Shown here: piece by piece, positions 44,931 to 53,192 of the stretch | Numbering within the stretch: the stretch's first letter is position 1 | How the letters are laid out: the number at the start of each line of letters is the position of its first letter | NCBI RefSeq assembly: GCF_900187265.1 | Contig: NZ_LT906450.1 | Span: forward strand, 806,001 to 870,000 | Direction: 5' to 3' | DNA length: 64,000 nucleotides | From: Rhodococcus rhodochrous | GTDB taxonomy: Bacteria > Actinomycetota > Actinomycetes > Mycobacteriales > Mycobacteriaceae | Translations under genes and position numbers: made by a program | Notes under the pieces: model-generated | The model's database searches: none | What the model saw: the letters and a program-made list of their open reading frames with translations, nothing else | What the model was told of the DNA's origin: nothing

Positions 44931-45767
44931 TCAGTTGACCTCCAGTTCGATGGGTGCACCGACGAGCGAGCCGTACTCGACCCAGCTGCCGTCGTAGTTC
45001 TTGACGTTCTTCTTGCCGAGGATCTCCTGGAGCACGAACCAGGTGTGGCTCGAGCGCTCACCGATACGGCAGTAGGCGATGGTCTCCTTGCTGTCGTCGA
45101 AGCCCTTCTCGGCGTACAGCTTCTCGAGGTCCTCGTCCGACTTGAAGGTGCCGTCCTCGTTGGCGGTGGTGCTCCACGGGATGTTGATGGCACCGGGGAC
45201 GTGGCCGCGCTGCTGCGCCTGCTCCTGCGGCAGGTGCGCCGGGGCGAGGATCCTGCCGGAGAACTCGTCGGGCGAACGCACGTCGACGATGTTCTTGGTG
45301 CCGATCGATTCGATGACCTCGTCGCGGAAGGCGCGGATGGAGTAGTCGGGCTCGGCGGCCTTGTACTCGGTGGCCGGACGGGTGACCTCGTCCTTCGACA
45401 GCGGACGGCCGTCGAGCTCCCACTTCTTGCGGCCGCCGTCGATGAGCTTGACGTCCTGGTGGCCGTAGAGCTTGAAGTACCAGTAGGCGTAGGCGGCGAA
45501 CCAGTTGTTGTTGCCGCCGTAGAGCACGACCGTGTCGTCGTTGGCGATGCCCTTGCGCGAGAGGAGCTCGGAGAACTGCTCACGGTTCAGGAAGTCGCGG
45601 CGGACGGCGTCCTGCAGGTCCTTGCGCCAGTCGAGCTTGACGGCACCTTCGATGTGGCCGCCGTCGTAGGCGGAGGTGTCCTCGTCGACCTCGACGAAGA
45701 CGGTCTTCGGCGCATTGAGGTTCTGCTCTGCCCAGTCGGCGGAGACCAGGACGTCGGAGCGAGCCAT
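44931..45767 (-). CDS. cysA2: Thiosulfate sulfurtransferase (rhodanese), CysA2 type
   Basis: A 278-residue enzyme with two rhodanese domains. The inactive N-terminal domain has VFVEVDEDTSAYDGGHIEGA. The C-terminal domain carries the active Cys in TIAYCRIGERSSHTWFVL (near residue 233) within a CRxGxR loop. It transfers sulfane sulfur from thiosulfate to thiol acceptors. The ATG gives MARSDVLVSADWAEQNLNAP, with GAAAGGAAC before it. It lies downstream of DUF4395 and the polycysteine uORF, so it is likely part of the cysteine-controlled unit. Confidence 0.95.
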   Translation of the reverse strand: MARSDVLVSADWAEQNLNAPKTVFVEVDEDTSAYDGGHIEGAVKLDWRKDLQDAVRRDFLNREQFSELLSRKGIANDDTVVLYGGNNNWFAAYAYWYFKLYGHQDVKLIDGGRKKWELDGRPLSKDEVTRPATEYKAAEPDYSIRAFRDEVIESIGTKNIVDVRSPDEFSGRILAPAHLPQEQAQQRGHVPGAINIPWSTTANEDGTFKSDEDLEKLYAEKGFDDSKETIAYCRIGERSSHTWFVLQEILGKKNVKNYDGSWVEYGSLVGAPIELEVN

Positions 45768-45872
45768 GGGTGTTCCTTTCGGTGAGGGAATCCGGGAGGT
45801 TTCCGTGACCGGAACCCGTGCGAGGGTCCGTGCCAGGGTGAGGTGTGGGATGTCGAGTTCGGTGACCGCCGG

Positions 45873-46337
45873 TCAGGCGGGCACGCGACGCATTCGAGCG
45901 ACCAGCGGGTAGATCCGGCAGCCGAGACACACGCCGAAGGCGGCGTTGAGCAGCGCCGCGAACAGCGCGAAGCCTGCGGCCACCGAGCCCACGACGATCG
46001 CGCCGGCGAAGAACGCGACCGTTCCGACGAGGGCGAAGACGAATCCGACGAGCTGCGCGAACCGCAGCGGCTCCACCGGCTCGGTCTCGATCGGAGCACC
46101 GAGGCGGGGAGCGACGAACCTCGCGAACAGCGCACCGTACGGGCTGCGTCGCGGGCCGAGTGCCGCTCCGAGAGCGAACACGATCGTCTGCAGGGCCAGG
46201 ATCACGGCCGCTGCGACGGGAGAGAAGGTGGCGACGACCAGGGCGAGGACGAGGACGCCGGTGGTGATCCACGCCGCGAAACGCGGGCCACGGACGTCGA
46301 CCTGCCGACCGGACGTGCGGGGAGTGGATACGGACAT
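45873..46337 (-). CDS. DUF4395 membrane protein
   Basis: A 154-residue polytopic membrane protein with about four helices. VDVRGPRFAAWITTGVLVL, PVAAAVILALQTIVFALGA, SPYGALFARFVAPRLGAP and a C-terminal FGVCLGCRIYPLVARM with a CxxC pair match DUF4395, which is commonly next to thioredoxin and rhodanese genes. A role in moving sulfane sulfur or disulfide equivalents across the membrane is plausible but unproven. ATG 46337 has CAGGAGA upstream. That site can pair with the end of the polycysteine leader ORF. Confidence 0.85.
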   Translation of the reverse strand: MSVSTPRTSGRQVDVRGPRFAAWITTGVLVLALVVATFSPVAAAVILALQTIVFALGAALGPRRSPYGALFARFVAPRLGAPIETEPVEPLRFAQLVGFVFALVGTVAFFAGAIVVGSVAAGFALFAALLNAAFGVCLGCRIYPLVARMRRVPA

Positions 46338-46455
46338 GGGGAATCTCCTGCTGGATTCTGATTCGCTGGGCGGAGGGTGTTCAAACGACCGCGGGGCGAC
46401 GCATCGGTTCGGCGGCATCGATGCCGCAGGGGTCGGGACGAACCCGTCGATACGT

Positions 46456-46539
46456 TCAGCAGGGACAACAACAGCCACCGAGGCGGCACAGATCGACTGC
46501 GCGGCGTCGGGTGAGCATCAGCTCGTGGCGGTTCTGCAC
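46456..46539 (-). CDS. Leaderless polycysteine upstream ORF (cysteine attenuator peptide)
   Basis: From GTG 46539 (or ATG 46518 in frame) the frame ends …LTRRRAVDLCRLGGCCCPC, with five cysteines in the last ten residues, three of them consecutive. TAAACT lies seven bases before GTG 46539, so the mRNA begins at the start codon. Leaderless polycysteine ORFs are known in mycobacteria to sense cysteine supply and control the genes behind them. Here DUF4395, cysA2 and sseC follow on the same strand. The 3' end CCTGCTG complements CAGCAGG in the DUF4395 ribosome-binding site, which suggests how stalling could open that site. Confidence 0.85.
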   Translation of the reverse strand: MQNRHELMLTRRRAVDLCRLGGCCCPC

Positions 46540-46546
46540 GCGAGGG

Positions 46547-46552
46547 AGTTTA
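46547..46552 (-). promoter_or_regulatory. -10 box of the polycysteine uORF
   Basis: TAAACT on the minus strand, seven bases before GTG 46539. It starts a leaderless transcript for the uORF, DUF4395, cysA2 and sseC. It lies 33-38 bases past the thiX stop, so read-through from thiX is also possible. Confidence 0.6.
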
Positions 46553-46584
46553 ACGCACGTCACCTCGGGGGTGGACCCCCGGGA

Positions 46585-47010
46585 TCACAACGACGACAGG
46601 GCTGTGCGCAGATCGTCGGCGGACGGAACGCCGGACGCGCGGAACCGTTCGCGCCCCTCGCCGTCGAAGACGAAGGTGGTGGGCAGCGACAGCACTCCGA
46701 GTTTCCGTGCCAGGACGGGATTTTCGTCGAGATCCAGCTCGACCTCGCGTGCCCGACCAGGATCGCGGTCGAGAACCTGCACGACGACGCGTCGCACGGC
46801 CGCGCACGGTCCGCACCACGGCGCGGAGAAATGCAGGACCACCGGTATGCCGTCGCCGACACCCGCCGTGGCCAGTGCGGGATTGAGTTCGTGGGTGCCC
46901 ACCGAGGCGTCGTCGCCGGTGGTGCGGAGCTTGCCGGAACGGGTGCGCAGGGCCGTTCCCACCGCCAGTGTGGCGACTATCACGACCATGAGGACGATCA
47001 CTGCGATCAT
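46585..47010 (-). CDS. thiX: Membrane-anchored thioredoxin-like protein ThiX
   Basis: A 141-residue protein with one N-terminal membrane helix (MIAVIVLMVVIVATLAVGTA) and a thioredoxin fold with FSAPWCGPCAAVRRVV (WCGPC, near residue 69), a cis-proline in LSLPTTFVF and DENPVLARKLGV. The domain is probably on the outer face of the membrane, given the single helix and few positive charges before it. The ATG overlaps the lmeA stop as ATGA. Order lmeA-thiX-cysA2-sseC matches Rv0817c-Rv0814c. Confidence 0.88.
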   Translation of the reverse strand: MIAVIVLMVVIVATLAVGTALRTRSGKLRTTGDDASVGTHELNPALATAGVGDGIPVVLHFSAPWCGPCAAVRRVVVQVLDRDPGRAREVELDLDENPVLARKLGVLSLPTTFVFDGEGRERFRASGVPSADDLRTALSSL

Positions 47011-47798
47011 GCGGGCGTCTGCACTTCCTGGAGATCGATGACGGCGTCACGGGCCTCGCCCTCGATGACTATCCGCGAACCCCGCGCCTCGACGAAGGTG
47101 GGGCGGACGCCGAAGGGTAGATTCTGCGGCTCGATCGTCGTCGTGAACAGTCCGAGTACCGCCGGCTTCAGGACGTCGGGAACCGAGAAGTCGGCGCGTC
47201 CCTCGGGGCCGAAGTAGAGATCCGACGCGACGATGTGGACGCGGTCGCCGTCGAGCACCAGATCGGCCTGCACGCTGACCGTCGCCTCCACCGGCCCGAC
47301 GGGCACCGTTCCCGTGAGGACGACCCCGCCGGCGGTCGTCGGCCCGGAGCCGCCGGACCCTCCCGTGCCGTCGGACTTGCTCGCCGGGGGAGCGGAAACC
47401 TGCAGGTCGGGGATGCCGTAGAGCTGTCCGAGCTCGGTGGCGTCGAGCATGACGCGGCCGTACAGCAGGTCGACGGGGACCGACCGGATCGACCCGTCGA
47501 GCAGCTCACCGGCCTCGGCGTGCGCACCGATCAGATTGGCCTCGACCGTGATGTCCCCGAGCAGATCGGTGTGGACGTTGTCGGCCACGATCTCGACGTT
47601 CTCGTAGTGACCGTCGCGGGCCTGCAGGAGGAAGGGGAAGCCGTGGATGGTCACCGCCGGATCGGACTCGAGAACGCCACCCTCCCGCAACGCACGCGAG
47701 ACGCGGTATTCCGACCACGCCGCCGCGCCGAAGTCGGCGAGGACCGCGAGTCCGAGCAGGACTACGAGACCGAAGATCAGTTTGCGCACGCCCACCAT
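47007..47798 (-). CDS. lmeA: LmeA-family phospholipid-binding protein (DUF2993)
   Basis: A 263-residue secreted or periplasmic lipid-binding protein. A hydrophobic N-terminal segment (LIFGLVVLLGLAVLADFGAA) precedes the DUF2993 domain, with VTIHGFPFLLQARDGHYENV and NVHTDLLGDITVEANLIGAH. A Gly/Ser-rich insert (SDGTGGSGGSGPTT) lies near residue 150. In mycobacteria LmeA (Rv0817c) is needed for lipomannan elongation. ATG 47798 begins MVGVRKLIF. It overlaps thiX by 4 bp and is divergent from glnR. Confidence 0.88.
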   Translation of the reverse strand: MVGVRKLIFGLVVLLGLAVLADFGAAAWSEYRVSRALREGGVLESDPAVTIHGFPFLLQARDGHYENVEIVADNVHTDLLGDITVEANLIGAHAEAGELLDGSIRSVPVDLLYGRVMLDATELGQLYGIPDLQVSAPPASKSDGTGGSGGSGPTTAGGVVLTGTVPVGPVEATVSVQADLVLDGDRVHIVASDLYFGPEGRADFSVPDVLKPAVLGLFTTTIEPQNLPFGVRPTFVEARGSRIVIEGEARDAVIDLQEVQTPA

Positions 47799-47875
47799 TG
47801 TGTCGGACGCGCCGTCGGTCGGACCGCGCCCGTCCGCTCCGATGCCGTCCACGGAATTCTCGTGCTTACATAGCG

Positions 47876-47894
47876 GTAACAATCGGGGCGTTAC
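47876..47894. promoter_or_regulatory. Inverted repeat in the lmeA-glnR divergent spacer
   Basis: GTAAC, nine bases, GTTAC: a perfect 5-bp dyad with centre-to-centre spacing of about 14, placed 61 bases before the glnR GTG. It is a candidate operator for either divergent gene. The half-sites resemble the GTnAC element of GlnR boxes, but the spacing does not match the standard box. Confidence 0.4.
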
Positions 47895-47954
47895 TCTGTT
47901 GCACGACGTTTACGACCCTTATCCGCGCTGGTCGCGCGAAGAACTGGAGGCCCA

Positions 47955-48764
47955 GTGGAGCTGCTCCTTCTGACCTCCGACCCGAATCCGGATGCGGTCC
48001 TGCCGTCCTTGGCGCTGCTCCCGCATTCGGTCAGGCCGGCTCCTACAGAAGTATCGTCGCTGCTCGAAGCAGGTTCGGCGGATATCGCCATCGTCGATGC
48101 CCGCTCCGATCTCGCGGCCGCGCGAGGACTGTGTCGACTGCTCGGCAGCACCGGGTCGGCAGTGCCCGTCGTCGCCGTGCTCACCGAAGGCGGACTCGTG
48201 GCCGTCAACCCCGAATGGGGACTCGACGACATCCTGCTGTCCAGCACCGGACCGGCCGAGCTCGACGCGCGCCTGCGCCTGCTCATGGGCCGCTCGGGTG
48301 TCGCGGTGGGGCCGGAGAACACCGGCAAGATCACCCTCGGGGAACTCACGATCGACGAGGGCACCTACACCGCCCGCCTGCGCGGACGTCCCCTCGACCT
48401 CACCTACAAGGAGTTCGAACTCCTCAAGTACCTCGCCCAGCACGCCGGCCGGGTGTTCACCCGCGCCCAGCTGCTGCAGGAGGTCTGGGGTTACGACTTC
48501 TTCGGTGGTACCCGCACCGTCGACGTCCACGTCCGACGCCTGCGCGCGAAGCTCGGCCCCGAGCACGAAGCACTCATCGGAACGGTCCGCAACGTCGGTT
48601 ACAAGGCCGTGCGTCCCTCCAACCGCGTGGGCAAGGGTGGCAATGCCACTCCCGATGTCGACGACGACGATGTGGACGACGCACTCCTCGACGACCCTCG
48701 TGCGGAGGATTCCGGCACGGGTGACCCGGGCGCAGGGGAGTCCGGGGCACAATTCGTTCCGTGA
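47955..48764 (+). CDS. glnR: Nitrogen-response regulator GlnR (OmpR type)
   Basis: A 269-residue orphan OmpR-family regulator; in actinobacteria GlnR (Rv0818) controls ammonium transport and assimilation. The receiver-like domain (about 1-115) has the Asp in [12 protein letters not shown] but lacks the usual acidic pocket, as in other GlnR proteins. The winged helix has [40 protein letters not shown] and GTVRNVGYK. An acidic tail ([14 protein letters not shown]) follows. GTG 47955 has CTGGAGG upstream. It overlaps mshD as GTGA. The order glnR-mshD is conserved in mycobacteria. Confidence 0.93.
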   Translation: MELLLLTSDPNPDAVLPSLALLPHSVRPAPTEVSSLLEAGSADIAIVDARSDLAAARGLCRLLGSTGSAVPVVAVLTEGGLVAVNPEWGLDDILLSSTGPAELDARLRLLMGRSGVAVGPENTGKITLGELTIDEGTYTARLRGRPLDLTYKEFELLKYLAQHAGRVFTRAQLLQEVWGYDFFGGTRTVDVHVRRLRAKLGPEHEALIGTVRNVGYKAVRPSNRVGKGGNATPDVDDDDVDDALLDDPRAEDSGTGDPGAGESGAQFVP

Positions 48765-49672
48765 GCACCGATACGGAATTCGTCGACCACCCGTCCGCCG
48801 ACCACGCCGAAGCCGTACGCGCCGTGTTGTCGCGGGCGACGCAGACCGACGGCACCGCGCCGATCTCCGAACAGGCGGTGCACTCCCTCGGACGCGAGGG
48901 TGCGGCCCGGCATCTCGTCGCGTTCGGAGACGACGGTGAGGTTGCGGGTTACGCGAACGTCGTGCCTGCTCAGGATGGTCATCCGGCAATGGCCGAAGTC
49001 GTCGTCGACCCGCCGCGGCGCGGGCACGGACTCGGTCGCGAACTCGTCGATCGTGCACTCACCGAAGGTGGCGACGGCACCCGCGTGTGGGCGCACGGCG
49101 ACCTGCCCGCCGCGCAGGCGGTCGCGCGCCGTCTCGGCCTGACCGGTGTCCGTGAACTCCTCCAGTTGCGTCGTTCCCTCGAACAGGACGATCTTCCCGC
49201 CCTCGAGGTCCCCGACTCGGTGCTGCTGCGCACCTACGGCGGCCCGCAGGACGACGCCGAGCTGCTCCGCGTCAACGCCGCGGCCTTCGAGTGGCACCCC
49301 GAGCAGGGTCGTTGGACGGCCGCCGACGTGGAGGAACGCCGCCGCGAGTCCTGGTTCGATCCCGAAGGCCTGTTCCTTGCATTCGATCCCGCCGAGCCCG
49401 AGAAGTTGCTCGGATTCCACTGGACCAAGGTGCACCCGGCCACGGCGTCCGACCCGCAGCTCGGCGAGGTCTACGTCGTGGGTATCGACCCCTCCGCGCA
49501 GGGCCGCGGACTCGGTCGCCTGCTCACCCTCGCGGGCCTGCACTACCTGCGCGATCGGGGTCTGCCCGGTGTCCTGCTCTACGTCGAGGGCGACAACACC
49601 GCGGCGTTGAACACCTACGGCAAGCTCGGCTTCGAGCGGTTCCACGTGGACGTCGCCTACGCCCGGGTCTGA
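48761..49672 (+). CDS. mshD: Mycothiol synthase
   Basis: Transfers acetyl from acetyl-CoA to Cys-GlcN-Ins, the last step of mycothiol synthesis. The 303-residue protein has two GNAT domains. The N-terminal one has [18 protein letters not shown] (about residues 80-97), and the C-terminal, catalytic one has [18 protein letters not shown] and [22 protein letters not shown] 48761 overlaps the glnR stop. Presence of mshD confirms a mycothiol-producing actinobacterium and bears on the thiol partners of the peroxidase and CydDC in this window. Confidence 0.95.
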   Translation: MSTDTEFVDHPSADHAEAVRAVLSRATQTDGTAPISEQAVHSLGREGAARHLVAFGDDGEVAGYANVVPAQDGHPAMAEVVVDPPRRGHGLGRELVDRALTEGGDGTRVWAHGDLPAAQAVARRLGLTGVRELLQLRRSLEQDDLPALEVPDSVLLRTYGGPQDDAELLRVNAAAFEWHPEQGRWTAADVEERRRESWFDPEGLFLAFDPAEPEKLLGFHWTKVHPATASDPQLGEVYVVGIDPSAQGRGLGRLLTLAGLHYLRDRGLPGVLLYVEGDNTAALNTYGKLGFERFHVDVAYARV

Positions 49673-49790
49673 ACACCTGCGATCGCCGGGTGGACGAACC
49701 GCGTGAGGGGTGCACCCTGCCATCCGACACGTCGATCGCGGTCAGGATTCGAGTGATGGTCGCAACACCATCGCCAGGTGTATCCGGCGT

Positions 49791-49812
49791 GTTCATCCGC
49801 CGTTAACCTTCG
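49791..49812 (+). promoter_or_regulatory. PHO-box-like direct repeat upstream of pstS
   Basis: GTTCATCCGCC followed immediately by GTTAACCTTCG: two 11-base units beginning GTT, the spacing used by PhoP/RegX3-type phosphate regulators of actinobacteria (units like GTTCACC). It lies about 140 bases before the pstS GTG. The rest of the 49673-49951 spacer shows no gene. Confidence 0.55.
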
Positions 49813-49951
49813 GTCGTCCGAGCGTCCACCGTCTCCTCCTAACTTCACTAGCGGGTCGAGTACTGCAGACCCGGCGCCGGGCGTCGCCCGCGCCACGAGG
49901 CCGCCGCCGTCCGCGCGGCGGTCGTGTGAAGTACTTCTCGGAGGAGAACAG

Positions 49952-51076
49952 GTGAACTTCAAGCGCAACGGCGCCCTGCTCGGCGTGGTGACCGCCGCAG
50001 CTCTCACACTCTCGGCGTGCGGTACCGACGACAATTCCGGCTCGGTCGACGTCGACGCGTCCGCCTCCGCCGCGACATGCGACGGCAAGTCCACCCTGTC
50101 GGGTGCGGGCTCCTCGGCCCAGAAGAACGCGATGGACCAGTTCGTCTCCACCTACATCGCGGTGTGCTCCGAGAAGGGCACGAACGTCAACGTCGCGTAC
50201 AACCCCACCGGCTCCGGTGACGGCCGCACGCAGTTCATCGCGAACCAGATCGACTTCGCCGGCTCCGACTCGGCCATCGAGGACGAGCAGGCGGCACAGG
50301 CCGCCGAGCGTTGCGCCGGCAATCCCGCATGGAACCTGCCGCTGGTTTTCGGCCCGGTGGCCCTGGCCTACAACGTCGAGGGTGTCGGCGATCTCGTGCT
50401 GGACGCCGAGACGGCCGCGAAGATCTTCAACGGCTCGATCACGAAGTGGAACGACCCGGCCATCGCCGCACTCAACGAGGGTGCCCCGCTGCCCGACGCG
50501 GACATCACCCCGATCGTGCGTTCGGACTCGTCGGGCACCACCGACAACTTCCAGCAGTACCTCGAGACCGCGTCGAACGGCGCCTGGACCTCGGGTGCCG
50601 GTTCGGACTTCACCGGCGGGGTCGGTGAGGGCGCGAAGGGATCCGCGGGTGTCGCGCAGGCCGTCGCCGGCTCGCCGAACTCCATCACCTACGTCGAGAA
50701 GTCCTTCGCCGACCAGAACAACCTGAGCATCGCGAAGATCGACAACGGCTCCGGCCCCGTCGAGCTGACCGAGGAGACCGCAGGTAAGGCCATCGAGGGT
50801 GCCGAGTTCGTCCCGGCCTCCGAAGGCGATCTCACGCTCGACCTGTCGTCGATCTTCGGCAGCTCCGAGGAGGGTGCCTACCCGCTGGTGCTGGCCACCT
50901 ACGAGATCGTGTGCTCGGGCGGCTACGACGCCGACACCGCCGCGGCCGTCAAGTCGTTCCTGATCTCCGCCGCCAACGAGGGTCAGGAAGGCCTGTCCGA
51001 GCAGGGCTACGTCCCGCTGCCGGACGCCTTCAAGACCCGCCTCACCGAGTCGATCGACGCCATCGCCGCCGGATGA
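49952..51076 (+). CDS. pstS: Phosphate ABC transporter substrate-binding lipoprotein PstS
   Basis: A 374-residue lipoprotein that captures phosphate outside the membrane for PstCAB. A signal peptide ends in the lipobox AALTLSAC (Cys near residue 22). Phosphate-binding motifs follow: STLSGAGSSAQKNAMDQF, NVAYNPTGSGDGRTQFI, QIDFAGSDSAI and IVRSDSSGTTDNFQQYL. GTG 49952 has GGAGGAGAACAG before it, a very strong site that fits high expression. It heads pstSCAB, and a PHO-box-like repeat lies upstream. Confidence 0.96.
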   Translation: MNFKRNGALLGVVTAAALTLSACGTDDNSGSVDVDASASAATCDGKSTLSGAGSSAQKNAMDQFVSTYIAVCSEKGTNVNVAYNPTGSGDGRTQFIANQIDFAGSDSAIEDEQAAQAAERCAGNPAWNLPLVFGPVALAYNVEGVGDLVLDAETAAKIFNGSITKWNDPAIAALNEGAPLPDADITPIVRSDSSGTTDNFQQYLETASNGAWTSGAGSDFTGGVGEGAKGSAGVAQAVAGSPNSITYVEKSFADQNNLSIAKIDNGSGPVELTEETAGKAIEGAEFVPASEGDLTLDLSSIFGSSEEGAYPLVLATYEIVCSGGYDADTAAAVKSFLISAANEGQEGLSEQGYVPLPDAFKTRLTESIDAIAAG

Positions 51077-51164
51077 CCCGCCGATCCCTCGGCCGGGTGA
51101 GTGACCGAGGGATCATCGACCCGCCCGTTCCTGACGAATACGCTGAGAAGGATTGCGAGCGCAC

Positions 51165-52220
51165 ATGAGTGACGCGCACAACACGTCGGTCTCCATCGCG
51201 GCCGACGAACCGACCCGCTCAGGAACGGGCGGTGCAACCGGCATCACGGAGGACACGATCAGCACCCCACCCCCATCCCCGGACCGGGCACGCAAGACCG
51301 TCGTGCGGCCGGGAGACAGAATCTTCGGCTCCCTGGCATCCGGCTCCGCCGTCCTGATCTCCGTGATCATCGGCGCGATCGCAGTCTTCCTCGTCTGGCG
51401 CGCCGTCCCGGCACTGCAACGCAACCAGGTCAACTTCCTCACCAGCCGTGAATGGATCACGCAGGACATCACCGACATGGCGTTCGGTGTCCTCGACCTG
51501 TTCCAGGTGACGGTGCTCGTCTCCTTCTTCGCGCTGTTCCTCGCCATGCCCGTCGCGCTGGGCATCGCGATCTTCCTCACCTCGTACTCGCCCGATCGGC
51601 TCCGGAAACCGCTGGCGTACGTCATCGACCTGCTCGCCGCGGTCCCGTCGATCGTCTACGGCCTGTGGGGCATGCTCGTCCTCGCCCCGTTCCTGCGCCC
51701 CGTCGCGGAATGGCTCAACACCAACCTCGCCTGGTTCCCGCTCTTCGCCACCGGCAGCGGCTCCATCGTGGGCGGCGGAACGATCTTCACCGCCGGCATC
51801 GTCCTCGCCGTGATGATCCTGCCGACCATCGCCGCGGTCAGCCGCGAAGTGTTCGTGCAGACCCCGACGGCCCACATCGAGGGTGCGCTCGCCCTCGGCG
51901 CGACCCGCTGGGAGGTCGTCCGGACCACCGTCATCCCGTTCGGCAAGTCCGGCTACATCAGCGGTTCGATGCTCGGTCTCGGCCGCGCGCTCGGCGAGAC
52001 GATGGCGCTGTACCTCATCCTGCGCACCACCTCGCAGGCGTTCTCCTGGTCGCTGTTCGACGGTGGCGCGACGATCGCGTCCAAGATCGCGCTGGGATAC
52101 GCCGAGTTCAACAACGACATCCAGGCGGGCGCCTACATCGCCGCCGGTCTCGTGCTCTTCGTGCTCACCTTCGTGGTCAACGCCGCCGCGCGCATGATCG
52201 TCGCAGGAAAGAAGGACTGA
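51165..52220 (+). CDS. pstC: Phosphate ABC transporter permease PstC
   Basis: A 351-residue permease with a long hydrophilic N-terminal tail (about 60 residues) and six helices. Motifs include LFLAMPVALGIAIFLTSYSP, DLLAAVPSIVYGLWGMLVLA and the cytoplasmic EAA-type loop HIEGALALGATRWEVVRTTV with GRALGETMALYLI. ATG 51165 is preferred to TTG 51153 because AGAAGGA would be too close to the latter. It is 88 bp after pstS and 3 bp before pstA. Confidence 0.95.
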   Translation: MSDAHNTSVSIAADEPTRSGTGGATGITEDTISTPPPSPDRARKTVVRPGDRIFGSLASGSAVLISVIIGAIAVFLVWRAVPALQRNQVNFLTSREWITQDITDMAFGVLDLFQVTVLVSFFALFLAMPVALGIAIFLTSYSPDRLRKPLAYVIDLLAAVPSIVYGLWGMLVLAPFLRPVAEWLNTNLAWFPLFATGSGSIVGGGTIFTAGIVLAVMILPTIAAVSREVFVQTPTAHIEGALALGATRWEVVRTTVIPFGKSGYISGSMLGLGRALGETMALYLILRTTSQAFSWSLFDGGATIASKIALGYAEFNNDIQAGAYIAAGLVLFVLTFVVNAAARMIVAGKKD

Positions 52221-52223
52221 TCC

Positions 52224-53147
52224 ATGTCGACCACCTCCACGTCGACCACCGCGCTCTCCTCGCCGGTCAAGCCCCCGGCCTTCCAGCGGGTCAGCGGACG
52301 TCGCCGCGTCAAGGACACCGCAGCCACGGTGCTCGTCACCCTGTCGGTCGTCGTCGCGCTGATCCCCCTGGCCTGGGTGCTGTTCACCGTCGTCGCCAAG
52401 GGCCTGCCCGCCCTGATCTCGCCGACCTGGTTCACGCACTCCCTGAGCGGACTGACGGCGTCGTCGACCGGCGGTGGCATCTACCACGCCCTCGTCGGCA
52501 CCCTCCTGCAGGGACTCGTCTGCGCGGTCATCTCCATCCCGCTCGGTGTCTTCGTCGCGATCTATCTCGTCGAGTACGCCGGCAGGTCGCGGCTCGGTCG
52601 GATCACCACGTTCATGGTGGACATCCTCAGCGGTGTCCCGTCGATCGTTGCGGCGCTGTTCATCTACGCGTTGTGGGTGTCGACCTTCGGGATGCCCAAG
52701 TCGGGCTTCGCGGTGGCGCTCGCGCTCGTGCTGCTCATGGTGCCGGTGGTCGTCCGCAGCACCGAGGAGATGCTGCGAATCGTCCCGCAGGATCTGCGCG
52801 AAGCGTCCTACGCACTCGGTGTCCCCAAGTGGAAGACCATCGCGCGCATCGTGCTGCCCACCTCGCTCGCCGGCATCATCACCGGCATCATGCTCGCACT
52901 GGCCCGCGTCATGGGCGAGACGGCGCCGCTGCTGATCCTCGTCGGCTACGCGCCCTTCATCAATTTCGACCTGTTCGGAGGTGAGCAGGGCACCCTCCCG
53001 GGTGTCATGGTCGCCGAGATGAACAACCCGACCGACGCCGGTTCGCAGCGCATCTGGGGCGCCGCGCTCACCCTGATCCTGGTCATCGCGGTCCTCAACA
53101 TCGCGGCCAAGCTGATCAGCCGGTACTCGCAGGTCGGCAAGAAATAA
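52224..53147 (+). CDS. pstA: Phosphate ABC transporter permease PstA
   Basis: A 307-residue permease with six helices, partner of PstC. It has VVALIPLAWVLFTVVAKGLP, LLQGLVCAVISIPLGVFVAI, DILSGVPSIVAALFIYALWV, the EAA-type loop LREASYALGVPKWKTIARIV and ARVMGETAPLLIL. It starts 3 bp after the pstC stop, so translation is coupled. pstB follows after 45 bp. Confidence 0.95.
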   Translation: MSTTSTSTTALSSPVKPPAFQRVSGRRRVKDTAATVLVTLSVVVALIPLAWVLFTVVAKGLPALISPTWFTHSLSGLTASSTGGGIYHALVGTLLQGLVCAVISIPLGVFVAIYLVEYAGRSRLGRITTFMVDILSGVPSIVAALFIYALWVSTFGMPKSGFAVALALVLLMVPVVVRSTEEMLRIVPQDLREASYALGVPKWKTIARIVLPTSLAGIITGIMLALARVMGETAPLLILVGYAPFINFDLFGGEQGTLPGVMVAEMNNPTDAGSQRIWGAALTLILVIAVLNIAAKLISRYSQVGKK

Positions 53148-53192
53148 CCCACAGACCTCTTCTCACATCGATACACCAGTAGGGAGCCGGTA

